Below are positions 7,150 to 16,337 of a DNA stretch of 64,000 nucleotides, piece by piece. The DNA comes from Streptomyces sp. NBC_00376 (lineage in GTDB: Bacteria > Actinomycetota > Actinomycetes > Streptomycetales > Streptomycetaceae): positions 5,642,001-5,706,000 of the forward strand of contig NZ_CP107960.1 of NCBI RefSeq assembly GCF_036077095.1. Reading direction: 5' to 3'. Below the pieces are notes generated by a model. The model was not told the DNA's origin. It did no database searches and was given only the letters and a program-made list of their open reading frames with translations. The first letter of the stretch is position 1, and each line of letters opens with the position of its first letter. Position numbers and translations under genes: made by a program.

Positions 7150-9024
7150 CTATGTGTGGTGGGCCCCCGCCGGTTCCGCGACCGGCTCCGGTACGGCGTT
7201 GCGTTCGCGGGCGTACAGGCTCGTCAGGCGCGGCAGTTCGTACAGCACGCAGTGTGCGGTGACCTCGCCGCTGGGGGAGGACACCACCCCGGCGTCGATC
7301 AGTGACTCCACCGCTCGCAGCGCCTGCCGTTCACCGCAGCCGAGTGCCGTCATCGCCTCCGGCAGGGTGAACGGTCCCTCGCGGACCGCGGAGGCCAGCA
7401 GGGTCAGCGCCTGTCCGCTCCCGGGCGACAGGTCCTGCCAGCCGGAGGCCAGCCGGGCACGCACCGAGATGTCCCCGGCCACCAGCTCGTCCAGCGCCCC
7501 GGCCGGATCGGCCAGCCGTTCCGCGTACTCGGCCAGCGGCAGATGGCGCAGCACCGCCAGCCGCATCCCGCTCACCCGCACCGCCAGCGGAAGCAGCCCG
7601 CAGGCGTCGACCATGCGCAGCGCGGCGGCCCGGTCCAGACCCACCCGGCCCGGCCCGATCAGTCGGCCCAGCAGTGCCAGCGCCTCGGCCGGGGCCAGCG
7701 GGGGCAGCGCGATCCGGTGCACCGGCGCGAGCCCGGCCAGCTGACCGCGCGCGGTCAGGACGAACGAACTGCCCCCGGTTCCCGGCAGCAGGGCCCGTAC
7801 CGACGCCTCGTCCGGCACGTCGTCGAGCACGACCAGCGCGCGGTGCGCGGCCAGCCAGTGCCGCCAGTGCTCCGCGTCCGTCATCGGCTCCGCCGGATGC
7901 GGACCGCCGGTCAGCCGGGCAAGTTCGCCGACGACCTCCACGGCGGGGCGCACCGCCCCCTGGCCGTCGCGGACCCGGATGTGGATCCGGCCGTCCGGGT
8001 ACCGGTCGGCCAGCAGATGGGCCGCCCGCACCGCGAGCGCCGTCTTCCCGGTCCCGGCGGCCCCGGTGACCGCCACCACCCGGCCGTTCTCCCCGCCCAG
8101 GACGTCCAGCAGTTCCCGCAGTTGCTCGCCCCGGCCGGTGAAATCGGGTATCTCGGCGGGCAGTACCGCCCGCAGCGCGGGTGCCCGGCGCGCCGGGGCC
8201 GCGCTGCCCGGCCGGTCCGCGGTGTCCCGGCCGGTCAGCATCGCACGGTGCCGGGCGGCGATGGCCGCCCCCGGTTCCAGGCCCAACTCCCGTGCCAGCA
8301 ACTGGCGGTAGTCGTCGTACACGGCGAGCGCCTCGGCCCGGCGGCCGGTCCGGTGCAGGGCGTCCATCCAGGCCGCCCGGATGCGTTCGCGGGACGGATG
8401 CCGTTCGGCGAGGTCCCGGAGCCCGTCCACCACGGCGGGCGCCCGCCCCAGCGCGATCTCCGTCTCGGCCCAGTCCTCGTGCACGGTCAGGCACCGGGCC
8501 TCCAGCCGCTCCGCCGCCGAGGCCACCTCCGGCGAGTCGCGCAGATCGTGCAGCGGCGGCCCCTGCCACAGGTCCAGCGCCCGGCGCAGCAGACCGGCGG
8601 CGGCGCGCGGATCGCCGTCGTCGGCGGCCCGGCGGCCGGCCGCGGCCAGCGACCGGAACCGCAGGGCGTCCAGCTCGTCCTCGCCGACCCGCAGCAGATA
8701 GCCGCCGCAGGAGTGCACCAGCCGTTCCCCGCCACCGCCGTCCGGCCCCTCGGGACACCGAGCGCCGAGCAGTGCCCGGGTGGAACTGATGTACACCTGG
8801 AGGTTCTTGCGTGCCGTGCGGGGCGGCGCGTCCGGCCACACCGCGTCGGTGAGCACGTCCACCGGTACCGGAGTGTTGGGCCTGCTGAGCAGCATGGCCA
8901 GGACCAGCCGCTGCTTGCGCGGCCCGAGAAGCAGCGGTCGCCCGTCCAGGTGCCCGGAGAGCGGGCCGAGGACCGAGAGGCTCAGCGCACCGGAGGACGG
9001 GGCGCGGGTGGGGGGTCGGGTCAT
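7150..9024 (-). CDS. SARP/AfsR-family regulator with NB-ARC ATPase domain
   Basis: Predicted 624 aa, ATG at 9024 with GGAGG upstream. Residues about 15-110 form a winged-helix OmpR-type DNA-binding domain (LSVLGPLSGHLDGRPLLLG, then RKQRLVLAMLL). Residues about 115-265 are the bacterial transcriptional activation domain, ending in ELGLEPGAAI, a hallmark of SARPs. An NB-ARC ATPase follows with Walker A GAAGTGKT and Walker B ALVVLDD. The chain stops after the ATPase and winged-helix segment and lacks the long TPR tail of full AfsR. SARPs activate antibiotic genes by binding direct repeats near promoters. It is the likely pathway activator of the RiPP island. Confidence 0.9.
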   Translation of the reverse strand: MTRPPTRAPSSGALSLSVLGPLSGHLDGRPLLLGPRKQRLVLAMLLSRPNTPVPVDVLTDAVWPDAPPRTARKNLQVYISSTRALLGARCPEGPDGGGGERLVHSCGGYLLRVGEDELDALRFRSLAAAGRRAADDGDPRAAAGLLRRALDLWQGPPLHDLRDSPEVASAAERLEARCLTVHEDWAETEIALGRAPAVVDGLRDLAERHPSRERIRAAWMDALHRTGRRAEALAVYDDYRQLLARELGLEPGAAIAARHRAMLTGRDTADRPGSAAPARRAPALRAVLPAEIPDFTGRGEQLRELLDVLGGENGRVVAVTGAAGTGKTALAVRAAHLLADRYPDGRIHIRVRDGQGAVRPAVEVVGELARLTGGPHPAEPMTDAEHWRHWLAAHRALVVLDDVPDEASVRALLPGTGGSSFVLTARGQLAGLAPVHRIALPPLAPAEALALLGRLIGPGRVGLDRAAALRMVDACGLLPLAVRVSGMRLAVLRHLPLAEYAERLADPAGALDELVAGDISVRARLASGWQDLSPGSGQALTLLASAVREGPFTLPEAMTALGCGERQALRAVESLIDAGVVSSPSGEVTAHCVLYELPRLTSLYARERNAVPEPVAEPAGAHHT

Positions 9025-9220
9025 GGACGGGCCTCCGAAGAACCGGGGGGACGGCGGTGGCGGGCTGCCGGTCGTACCCCTGGATGGTCCGCCGACGGCT
9101 GCGGCCCCCACATCGGTGCCGGGCCCGCATGTTCCGTACCGGCACCCGACCAAACCCGGCCCGCGCCCCCATGTTGGGCCCGTGTACCCGTCATCCGTAC
9201 GTGGGGGAGACACCGCGGGC
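9025..9220. other. Upstream region of the SARP gene
   Basis: This 196-bp non-coding stretch lies between the SARP start and the 20-bp repeat tract. It holds the ribosome binding site of the SARP gene and presumably its promoter, for which I see no clear hexamers. No gene is supported. Confidence 0.4.
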
Positions 9221-9500
9221 CGCCCCCGAGCCCCCGTGTGCGGTCCCGGACCGCCGTGTCCGGTCCCGAGCTCCTGTGTCCGGTCCCGATCCGCCGTGTG
9301 CGGTCCCGGACTGCCGTGTCCGGTCCCGAGGTCCTGTGTCCGGTCCCGATCCGCCGTGTGCGGTCCCGGACCGCCGTGTCCGGTCCCGAGCTCCTGTGTC
9401 CGGTCCCGATCCGCCGCACCCGGCCCCGAGCCCCCGTGTCCGGTCCAGATCCGCCGCACCCGGTCCCGTACCGCCGCACCCGGTCCCGAACCCCGTGTCC
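9221..9500. repeat. Tract of fourteen 20-bp tandem repeats with a 60-bp superunit
   Basis: Fourteen head-to-tail 20-bp units fill 9221-9500, mostly beginning CGGTCCCGA or CGGTCCCGG and ending CCGTGTC, CTGTGTC, CCGTGTG or CCGCACC. Units at 9241-9300, 9301-9360 and 9361-9420 form a 60-bp higher-order repeat: the second copy differs from the first at only two positions, and the third only in the last few bases. The outer units are more diverged. The tract starts 28 bp after the LAL gene stop and ends about 200 bp before the SARP start. There are no spacers, so it is not a CRISPR. Confidence 0.9.
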
Positions 9501-9527
9501 GGCCCTGCCCCCGTATCCGGCCCCCGG

Positions 9528-12446
9528 TCAGTCGCGTTCGGCCGCGCACTCGGCGGAGAACTCGCAGAGTGCCGCACGGTCCGCACGCCCCGTCTTGCTC
9601 AGCAGACTCGCCATGTGCTTCTCCACCGTGCGTGGCGATATGGAGAGCCGCCGGGCGATCTGCTGATTGCCCGGCCGCTCCGCGAGCAGCACGAAGACCT
9701 CGTACTCGCGCGGCGTCACCCCGCTCGTCCGCAGCTGGGCCGGTATACGGTCCCAGCCGCCCCGGTGCTGTCCGACGCTGGCCCCCGCCTGCCGCAGCGC
9801 CGCCCGGCACGCGGCGGCCACCGGCTGGATGCCCGCCCCGTAGAAGTACTCCTCCGACGCCCGCAGCCAGCTCACCGGCTCGCCCCACTGCTCGGCGAGC
9901 GCCGCGCCGGCGACCAGCCGCAGCCCCAGGTGGCGGGCGAGCGGAAAGGCGGCGGCCTCGGTGACGGCCGCCCCGACCGACCTGGCGGCCCGGTCCGCGT
10001 CGCCCGCGCGGCCGTGCAGGACGCCATCGGCCAGCCGCAGGAACAGCTGGTTCCACGCCAGGTCCGCGCCGGGGCTCTCCAGGATCGCGTCGAGCTCCGC
10101 CCGGCCGTCCCGGCCGTCGAGTATCCGCAGCAGCGGACGCAGACCGTAACGTCCGCTCAGGTAGAAGAAACTGGGGTGTTCGAGCTCCCAGGCCAGCGAG
10201 GCGTCCAGGTCGGCCAGCGCACCCTCGCGGTCCTCCTCCAGCAGCGCCGCGAAGGCGCGGCAGAGCCCCAGTTGCAGCGGGACGAGCAAGGACTCCTCGC
10301 CGCCCGCCCGGCGGAACCGGACCATGGCCCGGTCCAGGTCCCGTCTTCGGCCCCGGTGCGCGGCGAGTGTCGCCGAGGCCAGCAGCAGATAGCGGTGCGC
10401 CCCCAGATTGCGGACCCGCGCACTGGCGGCCACCGACCGCTCGATGATCTCGTGCGCCCCGTCCCACTCGCTCCGCATCACCGCGTTCATGGCGAGCAGC
10501 CCGTCCACGGTCTGCGTCGGCACCAGCGCGCCCAGCGACTGGGCGGCGGTCCGGGCCGTCTCCAGCCCGGCCGGGTCACCGGTGCGCATGAACGTGTTGG
10601 CGCCGAGCCGGACCAGCGCCTCCACCCGCCACACCGGCAGGGCGTGCTGTTCGGAGACCGCGAGCATCCGCTCCAGGCACGCGTCGGCCTCGTCGAAGCC
10701 GCGCTCCCGGGAGAGCAGCGCCAATAACTGCCAGGCCTGGCAGGCGACCACGGGGAGTTTCCGCTCCTCCGCGACGGAGGCGGCCCGGCGCGCGGCGTCC
10801 TGCGCGGACCTCTGCCGCCCGTGGCCCGCATGACCGGGCAGCAGCGCCAGATGACCGTCCACCACGTCGAGCGCCGCCTCCTGCTCGGGGCGGACGGCCG
10901 CACCGAGCACGCTCCGCGCGGTCCGGATCTGCCCGGCCGCCTCGTCCACGCGCTCCGCCATCACGGCCGCCCAGGCGATCCGGATGTGGGTCTCGCCGCG
11001 CTGCTCGGCGGCGTCGGAGCGCGGCGGCACCGGGGGAAGCTCCGCGGTCAGCGCCAGAGCCGTGTCCAGCTCACCGGCCTCGGCATGGGAGACGGCGAGC
11101 GACTCCGTGATGCTCCGCAGATCGCTCTCGTGGGCGAGCGAGCGGGCCCGTTCCAGCAGGATGACGGCCGAACCGGACGCGCCCGCGGCCAGCATCCGGC
11201 GGCCGACGTCGGCGAACTGACGGGCCGCGCCGTGCCGGTCGCCCCCGGCCAGTTGCAGCGTTGCCATCAACTGCCGCTGTTCGTCGCCGAGGTGATGCTC
11301 GGCGGCAGCCAGGGACAGCGCCGCTCGGCGGGCGGTCGCGGCCCGCTCCGCCGGCGCCAGCGAGGCCACCAGCGCCTCGGCGGTCAGCGCGTGCCGGAAG
11401 GTGTAGCGGTCGGGGTCCGCCCCGTCGGGGGCGATGATGTTCGCCTCCACGGCGGAGCGCAGATGGCTGAAGAGCGTACGGTCGTCGAACCCGGTGACTG
11501 TCTGGAGCACGGTGACCGAGAACCGGCTGCCCAGCGTGGCCGCGCACAGCAGCAGCTCGCGCACCGGCTCGTCGAACCGGTCCAGCCGCCGCGACCAACT
11601 GCGCACCACCCCGGTGGGCACCGACGCGTCCGGGTTGACGTGCTCCTCCCACCGGCCGCCCGCCCGGCGCAGCTGGCCGGAGTCGAGCAGATCGGCGAGC
11701 AGCACCTCGACCAGGTACGGATTGCCGCCTGCCCGGGCGGCCAGCCGTTCGTGGGTGGCCTGCGGCACCTCGTCCGGGGCGGCCTCCAGGCACGAGGCGG
11801 TCATCTCCCGCACGTCCGTGTCCCCGAGCGGCGCCAGCTCGCGCACCGTGGCGACCTGCCGCCGTTCCGCCGAGCGCACCAGGTCGAGTGCGACACCGGG
11901 CTCCGGACGCAACGTCCCCAGCAGCAGCACCGGCAGGTCCGCCACATTGTCGATGACGTACTCCACCACCGCGATCGTCTCGGTGTCGGAGTCGTGCAGG
12001 TCCTCCAGCAGGATCACGCAGCCGTGTTCCTGGCCGAGCACCGACAGCAGCCGCAGCAGCGCCTCTGCCAGCTCGACCACCGTCTCCGGATAGCCGGGGG
12101 AGGAGCCCCGGCGCCACTCCGGCACCAGCCTGGCCAGCGCCGGACGGTACGGGTCCAGCTCCGGGTCGGTGGGTGTCCCGGCCGCCCGGAACCGCGAGGA
12201 CAGCGCCTCGATCAGCGGGCGGAACGGCACCACGAGCCCGGTCGACGTGGCCCTGCCGCGCAGCACCGGCATGCCCCGCTCGTACGCCCGGTAGGCGCAC
12301 TCACCGGCCAGCCGGGATTTGCCGATGCCCGCGTCACCGACGAAGAAGACCGCACGTCCCGAACGCCGCGACGCGGCGTCCAGGGCATTGCTCAGCAGGC
12401 CGGTCTCAGCGACACGCCCGACAATCACTGACGAAGTGGCACGCAT
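9528..12446 (-). CDS. LAL-family (large ATP-binding LuxR) transcriptional regulator
   Basis: Predicted 972 aa, ATG at 12446. The N-terminal ATPase domain starts at VGRVAET and has Walker A GDAGIGKSR and Walker B VILLEDLHD. The middle, about residues 400-880, is an alanine-rich helical repeat region resembling TPRs. The C-terminus holds a LuxR-type helix-turn-helix, VTPREYEVFVLLAERPGNQQ, then IARRLSISPRTVEKHMASLL. LALs are pathway-specific activators of secondary metabolism that respond to ATP or small ligands. It is downstream of the class II precursor and upstream of the SARP on the same strand, so the two regulators may work in series. Assignment to family is firm; target genes are inferred. 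Confidence 0.92.
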   Translation of the reverse strand: MRATSSVIVGRVAETGLLSNALDAASRRSGRAVFFVGDAGIGKSRLAGECAYRAYERGMPVLRGRATSTGLVVPFRPLIEALSSRFRAAGTPTDPELDPYRPALARLVPEWRRGSSPGYPETVVELAEALLRLLSVLGQEHGCVILLEDLHDSDTETIAVVEYVIDNVADLPVLLLGTLRPEPGVALDLVRSAERRQVATVRELAPLGDTDVREMTASCLEAAPDEVPQATHERLAARAGGNPYLVEVLLADLLDSGQLRRAGGRWEEHVNPDASVPTGVVRSWSRRLDRFDEPVRELLLCAATLGSRFSVTVLQTVTGFDDRTLFSHLRSAVEANIIAPDGADPDRYTFRHALTAEALVASLAPAERAATARRAALSLAAAEHHLGDEQRQLMATLQLAGGDRHGAARQFADVGRRMLAAGASGSAVILLERARSLAHESDLRSITESLAVSHAEAGELDTALALTAELPPVPPRSDAAEQRGETHIRIAWAAVMAERVDEAAGQIRTARSVLGAAVRPEQEAALDVVDGHLALLPGHAGHGRQRSAQDAARRAASVAEERKLPVVACQAWQLLALLSRERGFDEADACLERMLAVSEQHALPVWRVEALVRLGANTFMRTGDPAGLETARTAAQSLGALVPTQTVDGLLAMNAVMRSEWDGAHEIIERSVAASARVRNLGAHRYLLLASATLAAHRGRRRDLDRAMVRFRRAGGEESLLVPLQLGLCRAFAALLEEDREGALADLDASLAWELEHPSFFYLSGRYGLRPLLRILDGRDGRAELDAILESPGADLAWNQLFLRLADGVLHGRAGDADRAARSVGAAVTEAAAFPLARHLGLRLVAGAALAEQWGEPVSWLRASEEYFYGAGIQPVAAACRAALRQAGASVGQHRGGWDRIPAQLRTSGVTPREYEVFVLLAERPGNQQIARRLSISPRTVEKHMASLLSKTGRADRAALCEFSAECAAERD

Positions 12447-12516
12447 GGACGCAGACTACTTGAGCCACTACCCACCGGTCAGTGCCGCAAATCGCTTGAT
12501 CCCAAAAGGAATTGAC

Positions 12517-12723
12517 TCAAACCCAGGTCATCGTGGTCCACGGCAGGTCCGAGGTGCAGTCGGTGCTGCCGTCCGCGGCGCCGAGGATTCTGCTGCGCAA
12601 CCCCAGTCTGCCGCCCGCACCCAGGGCGATCCTGCCGACGGGGTGCTCGTCGGCGAAGTCGGCGAAGTCGTCGAACTCGTTGGTGCGGAAGGCGGAAGCT
12701 TCGAGGGTCTGCACGGTCTGCAT
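12517..12723 (-). CDS. Putative class II lanthipeptide precursor (LanA), 68 aa
   Basis: ATG at 12723 with GAGG about 7 bases upstream. It lies between the LanM gene and the LAL gene, same strand. The N-terminal half is acidic and helical (FDDFADFADEHPVGR), as in class II leaders. A Gly/Ala-rich stretch (IALGAGG, later RILGAAD) offers leader cleavage sites. The C-terminal end, DGSTDCTSDLPWTTMTWV, is rich in Ser/Thr but has a single Cys, so only one lanthionine ring (for example Ser or Thr of STDC to Cys) could form, leaving several possible dehydrated residues. No homologous named lanthipeptide is recognised. Identification rests on position, size and composition. Confidence 0.7.
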   Translation of the reverse strand: MQTVQTLEASAFRTNEFDDFADFADEHPVGRIALGAGGRLGLRSRILGAADGSTDCTSDLPWTTMTWV

Positions 12724-13048
12724 GGTCTGCCTCTTCTCGTGGGAGGTTGTCGTTGCGTGAGCGGCGCGACGAGACGTGTACGACGCGGTGGTACATGAGC
12801 GGTGAGGAAGTACGTGCTGGGGTACGGGTGTTACGGGTGTTACGTGCGAGACGCGGCGGCGTGAGGGCAGGGCGGGCGGTGGGGTGTGAGCGGACTGGAG
12901 GCGTGAGGGGCAGGGGCGGTCGCTGAGGTGTGGGCGGCGCGTGGACGCAGGCTCCGGGCCCTCGCCCGGCTCTCGTCCGGCCCTCGCCCCGCCATCACCC
13001 GGCCCTCGCTCCGGCCCCGGATCCGATCCGGTTCCGTCCCGTGACCGC
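12724..13048. other. Gap between LanM and its precursor gene
   Basis: In this 325-bp stretch, 12951-13020 is a low-complexity run of degenerate CCGGCCCTCGCC-like units, and near 12825 there is a short GGGTGTTAC duplication. It should contain the precursor promoter, being long for a co-transcribed gap. I find no convincing promoter hexamers and no other small gene. Confidence 0.4.
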
Positions 13049-16000
13049 TCAGCCGGGCGCCGCCGACACGGTGGGACCGGCGAGCAGCAGCATCGACGGC
13101 ACCCGGTCGGGGAATCCGGCCCGCAGCAGTCCGTGCCCGATCCCCGCGAGCCCGGTCAGCAGCCCCGGATGAGACACCTGACCGGGTGTTCCGCAGCGCG
13201 GCTTCGTCCGGTCGGCCGCCGCGAGCAGCGCCCCGGCCCGCTCCACCCAGCGGGTGCGGGCACCGGAGGGTTCGCCGCGGCGCAGCAGTTCGAGGACGCC
13301 GAGTTCGCCGTGGCACAGGCTGTCGTCCGGCGGCGGTTCGGCCCGTGCGATGTCCGCCGCCGCCTCGTGCGCCCAGGCGGACAGCAGTGGGTCGCTCTGC
13401 GCCGCTGGGCTGTCCAGCACCGCCAGCGCCACGCCCGTCCTGCCCCGGCACCAGGAGATGTCGTGGTCCACGGCACCGGTCGCGGCCCGCAGCGCGGCGA
13501 GCCCCGAGGCACGGTACGGCTCGCCGCCACCCGCCTCGGCGAAGCGCAGCAGCGCCCAGCCGATCCCGGCGGACCCGTCGGCGAATCCCGGTGCGGCGGG
13601 CAGCGACGCCTCGCGCAGCATCCCGGCGCAGCGCTCCGCCGCACGCCACACATCGGCCCGCCCGGTGACCCGGTACCCGGCGAGCAGACCGGCCAGCCCG
13701 CCGGCCGTGCCCCCGCGCACCCCGTAATCGCTCTCGGCGACGGCCGCCGCACCGGTCAACCGCAGTGCGGGCAGCACCAGTCCACCGAGGCGCGGGTCGT
13801 CCAGCGCGTCCGAGACCTGCGCCAGCGCGTACGCGATCCCGCCGATCCCGGCGAACGCGCCCGAGCCCACCGGGCCCAGATCGTCCGGGCGCGAGTGCAG
13901 CACATCCAGCAGCCCGGCGAGGGGCGCCAGCGCGTCCCGGGCTGCCGTGGCGTACCGGTCCGCCCCGGTGAGCGCGGCGAGCTGGGCGAGGAAGCACGCC
14001 GTACCGGTGTAGCCGCCCGCCAGATCGGCGGCCATCGGGCCCAGCCGCCAGTAGCGCTCGTCGAGCAGCTCCAGGCCGATCCAGTTCAGCCGAGTGGGCC
14101 CGGAGTAGGCCTGGGACACCAGCTCGTCGCCGACCGACCGGGCCGCCGCGAGCAGCTGGTCCGGATCCGGCGCGGTCGCGGCCGTACGGACCCGGCGCGG
14201 GCCGGGCCGGGGCTCGTGGGCGGGCTCGCGCGAGGTGGTCACCATCGCGGCACGGATGATCCGTTCCTGGTCCTGGCGGTCCACCGTGCCCATGGCCGCC
14301 AGTTTCGCGCGGGCCAGGGAGAGCCCGGTCCGGGCGAGTGTGCCGGGCAGCAGCCGGCCGGTCCCGCTCCACAGGTCGGTACGTTCGGGCAGGGCGGTGA
14401 ACAGGGGCACGTCGCCCGACCACAGCTGGGCGATCTCCTCGTCCAGCAGACCGGGCAGCGCGGCGGATCCCAGAGTGTCGGTGCCCAGCAGCGCGAGCAC
14501 CTCGTGCCGTTCGGCGGCGTCCTTCATCAGGTCCGGGTGTGTGGACTCGTCCAGGAGCGAGGCGTAGATCCAGGTGGGCCGCACCACCACCCGCACCTCG
14601 TCGTGTGCGAACCGGTCCAACAGGCCACCGGTGCGCAGGAGTTCGGTGCGAGCCTCCTTGATCGCGGTGTAACCGGCGCGGAATCCGGCACACAGCGCAT
14701 GGGTGAAGGCGGACGGGTCGGCGGGCGTTCCGGTCAGCCGGGGCCGGTTCGCCGAACCGCCGAACCGGGCCGTCCGGCGCACCAGCCGCATCCGGTCGGT
14801 CCCCGCGTCCGCCCAGTCCACGCTGCGCACCGGGGAATCGGCCGCCTGCCCACCGCCGATCCCGGACATGTCGAGCGCCGACTCGTCCCCGACGAGCAGC
14901 TGCGGCAGCAGCCCCACCCGGTGCACCGAGTCGTGCAGGGCGCGGGCCGCCGGATCGTCCGAACCCGCGGCGGTCAGCGGCGGGTGGAACAGCGTCTCCA
15001 CATCGACGAGTACCGGGTACTCCCCGTCCGCGATCAGGTTCTCGTGGTGCAGGTCGGTGCCGTCCAGCGCGTGCAGCAGGGCCAGCAGGGCACCCTGGCG
15101 CCGGTAGAAGGTCTCGACCTGGCGGCCCGAGCGGCAGGGCCGTTCCGCGACGAACTCCACCCAGCCGTACGGCCCCCGGTCCAGCAGGGCGAGCGTACGG
15201 AGTCCGGGGGTGCCGGGCAGCGCGTTGAACCACTGGACCAGTTCGTTGAAGTGCTGGTGCGCGGCGAGCGGACGCGGCTTGTAGACCAGCCGGGCACCGT
15301 CCTCGAACCGGAGCAGCATCACGGTCCGCCCGCCCCGGTGGCCGTCCCCGGCACCGGGATCGACGCCCACCAGGCGCCCGCCCCCGGCCTCTTCACCCCA
15401 GGACTCGTGGACGCCCGGCAGCACCGGCCGGTCCGCGGCCAACCGGACCAGCATCTCGGCCAGCGCGGCGGCGGTGTCGAGCGCGGTGCGCGCCAGGATC
15501 CGGGCCAGTACGGGGTACGTGGTGCAGAGCGCGGCCAGTCCGGACCGGGCGCCGGTCAGCCGCAGGAAGTCGGTGAACCGGTCCTCGGGGCCGTCCCCGG
15601 CCAGCCGCCCGTCCCGCCGCGCCGTGTGCAGCTCCAGGACCAGCGTCCGGGCGGCGAGCCGCGCGAGCCGCCGGGACAGGTGGCGCTCGAAGTCGTCGTG
15701 CACGGCGTCCAGATCGACGTACCGGCTCAGCCGCCGCGGCAGACCGTCCCGCATCCGCCGCGCGGCGCAGGCGGTGAACGGGGCGAGAACACGCTCGAAT
15801 CCACGCAGCCCCGGCAGCTCCTCCCGGTCGCCGATCACCGCCCGCTCGGGTGCGGCGGCAATCGCGTCCCGGACGAACACCGCCCAGTCCGGGGCGCGTT
15901 CGGGCAGCGCGTCGCCGGTCAGCGCCGGCCGCCACCACGAACCATCGGCCCAGGAGGCCCCGTCCGCCGCCGGCCGTTCGGCCTCCAGCAGGCCGACCGC

Positions 16001-16084
16001 ATCGGCGGAAGTACCCGCTGCCGCAGCCGGACATGACGCGGAAGAGACGCCCAGCCGTCGGCCGCCCGCATGGATCTCCGCCAT
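13049..16084 (-). CDS. Class II lanthionine synthetase LanM
   Basis: Predicted 1011 aa; ATG at 16084 preceded by GGAGGT. The first 600 or so residues form the DUF4135 dehydratase domain (ARLVYKPRPLAAHQHFNELV, DLHHENLIADGEYPVLVDVE). The C-terminal part is a LanC cyclase with all zinc ligands: C879 in SWCRGRTG, and C924-H925 in SLCHGELG. Several GxxG helix-hairpin repeats (GGYTGTA, GSGAFAGIGG, GSAGIGW) match the LanC toroid. The enzyme dehydrates Ser/Thr and adds Cys to them in one polypeptide. Its apparent substrate is the 68-aa peptide encoded 325 bp downstream. No dedicated exporter/protease (LanT) is seen nearby. Confidence 0.93.
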   Translation of the reverse strand: MAEIHAGGRRLGVSSASCPAAAAGTSADAVGLLEAERPAADGASWADGSWWRPALTGDALPERAPDWAVFVRDAIAAAPERAVIGDREELPGLRGFERVLAPFTACAARRMRDGLPRRLSRYVDLDAVHDDFERHLSRRLARLAARTLVLELHTARRDGRLAGDGPEDRFTDFLRLTGARSGLAALCTTYPVLARILARTALDTAAALAEMLVRLAADRPVLPGVHESWGEEAGGGRLVGVDPGAGDGHRGGRTVMLLRFEDGARLVYKPRPLAAHQHFNELVQWFNALPGTPGLRTLALLDRGPYGWVEFVAERPCRSGRQVETFYRRQGALLALLHALDGTDLHHENLIADGEYPVLVDVETLFHPPLTAAGSDDPAARALHDSVHRVGLLPQLLVGDESALDMSGIGGGQAADSPVRSVDWADAGTDRMRLVRRTARFGGSANRPRLTGTPADPSAFTHALCAGFRAGYTAIKEARTELLRTGGLLDRFAHDEVRVVVRPTWIYASLLDESTHPDLMKDAAERHEVLALLGTDTLGSAALPGLLDEEIAQLWSGDVPLFTALPERTDLWSGTGRLLPGTLARTGLSLARAKLAAMGTVDRQDQERIIRAAMVTTSREPAHEPRPGPRRVRTAATAPDPDQLLAAARSVGDELVSQAYSGPTRLNWIGLELLDERYWRLGPMAADLAGGYTGTACFLAQLAALTGADRYATAARDALAPLAGLLDVLHSRPDDLGPVGSGAFAGIGGIAYALAQVSDALDDPRLGGLVLPALRLTGAAAVAESDYGVRGGTAGGLAGLLAGYRVTGRADVWRAAERCAGMLREASLPAAPGFADGSAGIGWALLRFAEAGGGEPYRASGLAALRAATGAVDHDISWCRGRTGVALAVLDSPAAQSDPLLSAWAHEAAADIARAEPPPDDSLCHGELGVLELLRRGEPSGARTRWVERAGALLAAADRTKPRCGTPGQVSHPGLLTGLAGIGHGLLRAGFPDRVPSMLLLAGPTVSAAPG

Positions 16085-16252
16085 CGCACCTCCTCGGTCC
16101 GGCGCCGGCACCACCGGTCCGCCACGCCCCATACTTCCGGCGATCCCCCCCGGCGGGCATGGGGGCAACGCCCCCATCTTTCTGCCCACGGCCCGAACGG
16201 GAACCGGAACGGGCCCCGGCACGGCTCCGTTCGGAGGCCGGCGCCGGGGCCC

Positions 16253-16337
16253 GAAGCGGCCACAGCCGTACGCGAGGCCCTGCTGCCCCCGTGCGTCCGA
16301 AGCGGCCATGACCGTACGAGAGGCCCTACCGCCCCCG
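16253..16337. repeat. Imperfect 39-bp direct repeat at the 3' end of the LacI gene
   Basis: Copies at 16253-16291 and 16299-16337 match at 33 of 39 positions (both start GAAGCGGCC and end GCCCCCG) with a 46-bp period. The second copy includes the last codons of the LacI-family gene; the first lies just past its stop. A small tandem duplication is the simplest explanation. The rest of the gap 16085-16252 shows nothing else. Confidence 0.6.

Noticed and set aside
9221..9500. Possible CRISPR array
   Set aside because: Units are contiguous 20-mers without unique spacers and no cas genes are present.
9057..10727. Long rightward open frame through the repeat tract and the LAL gene
   Set aside because: The frame stays open only because the 60-bp superunit is divisible by three and the LAL antisense strand is GC-rich; the product is low-complexity and has no ribosome binding site.
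12479..12796. Alternative leftward frame overlapping the class II precursor
   Set aside because: Arg/His-rich product without leader or core features; the 12517-12723 frame has a good ribosome binding site and lanthipeptide-like sequence.
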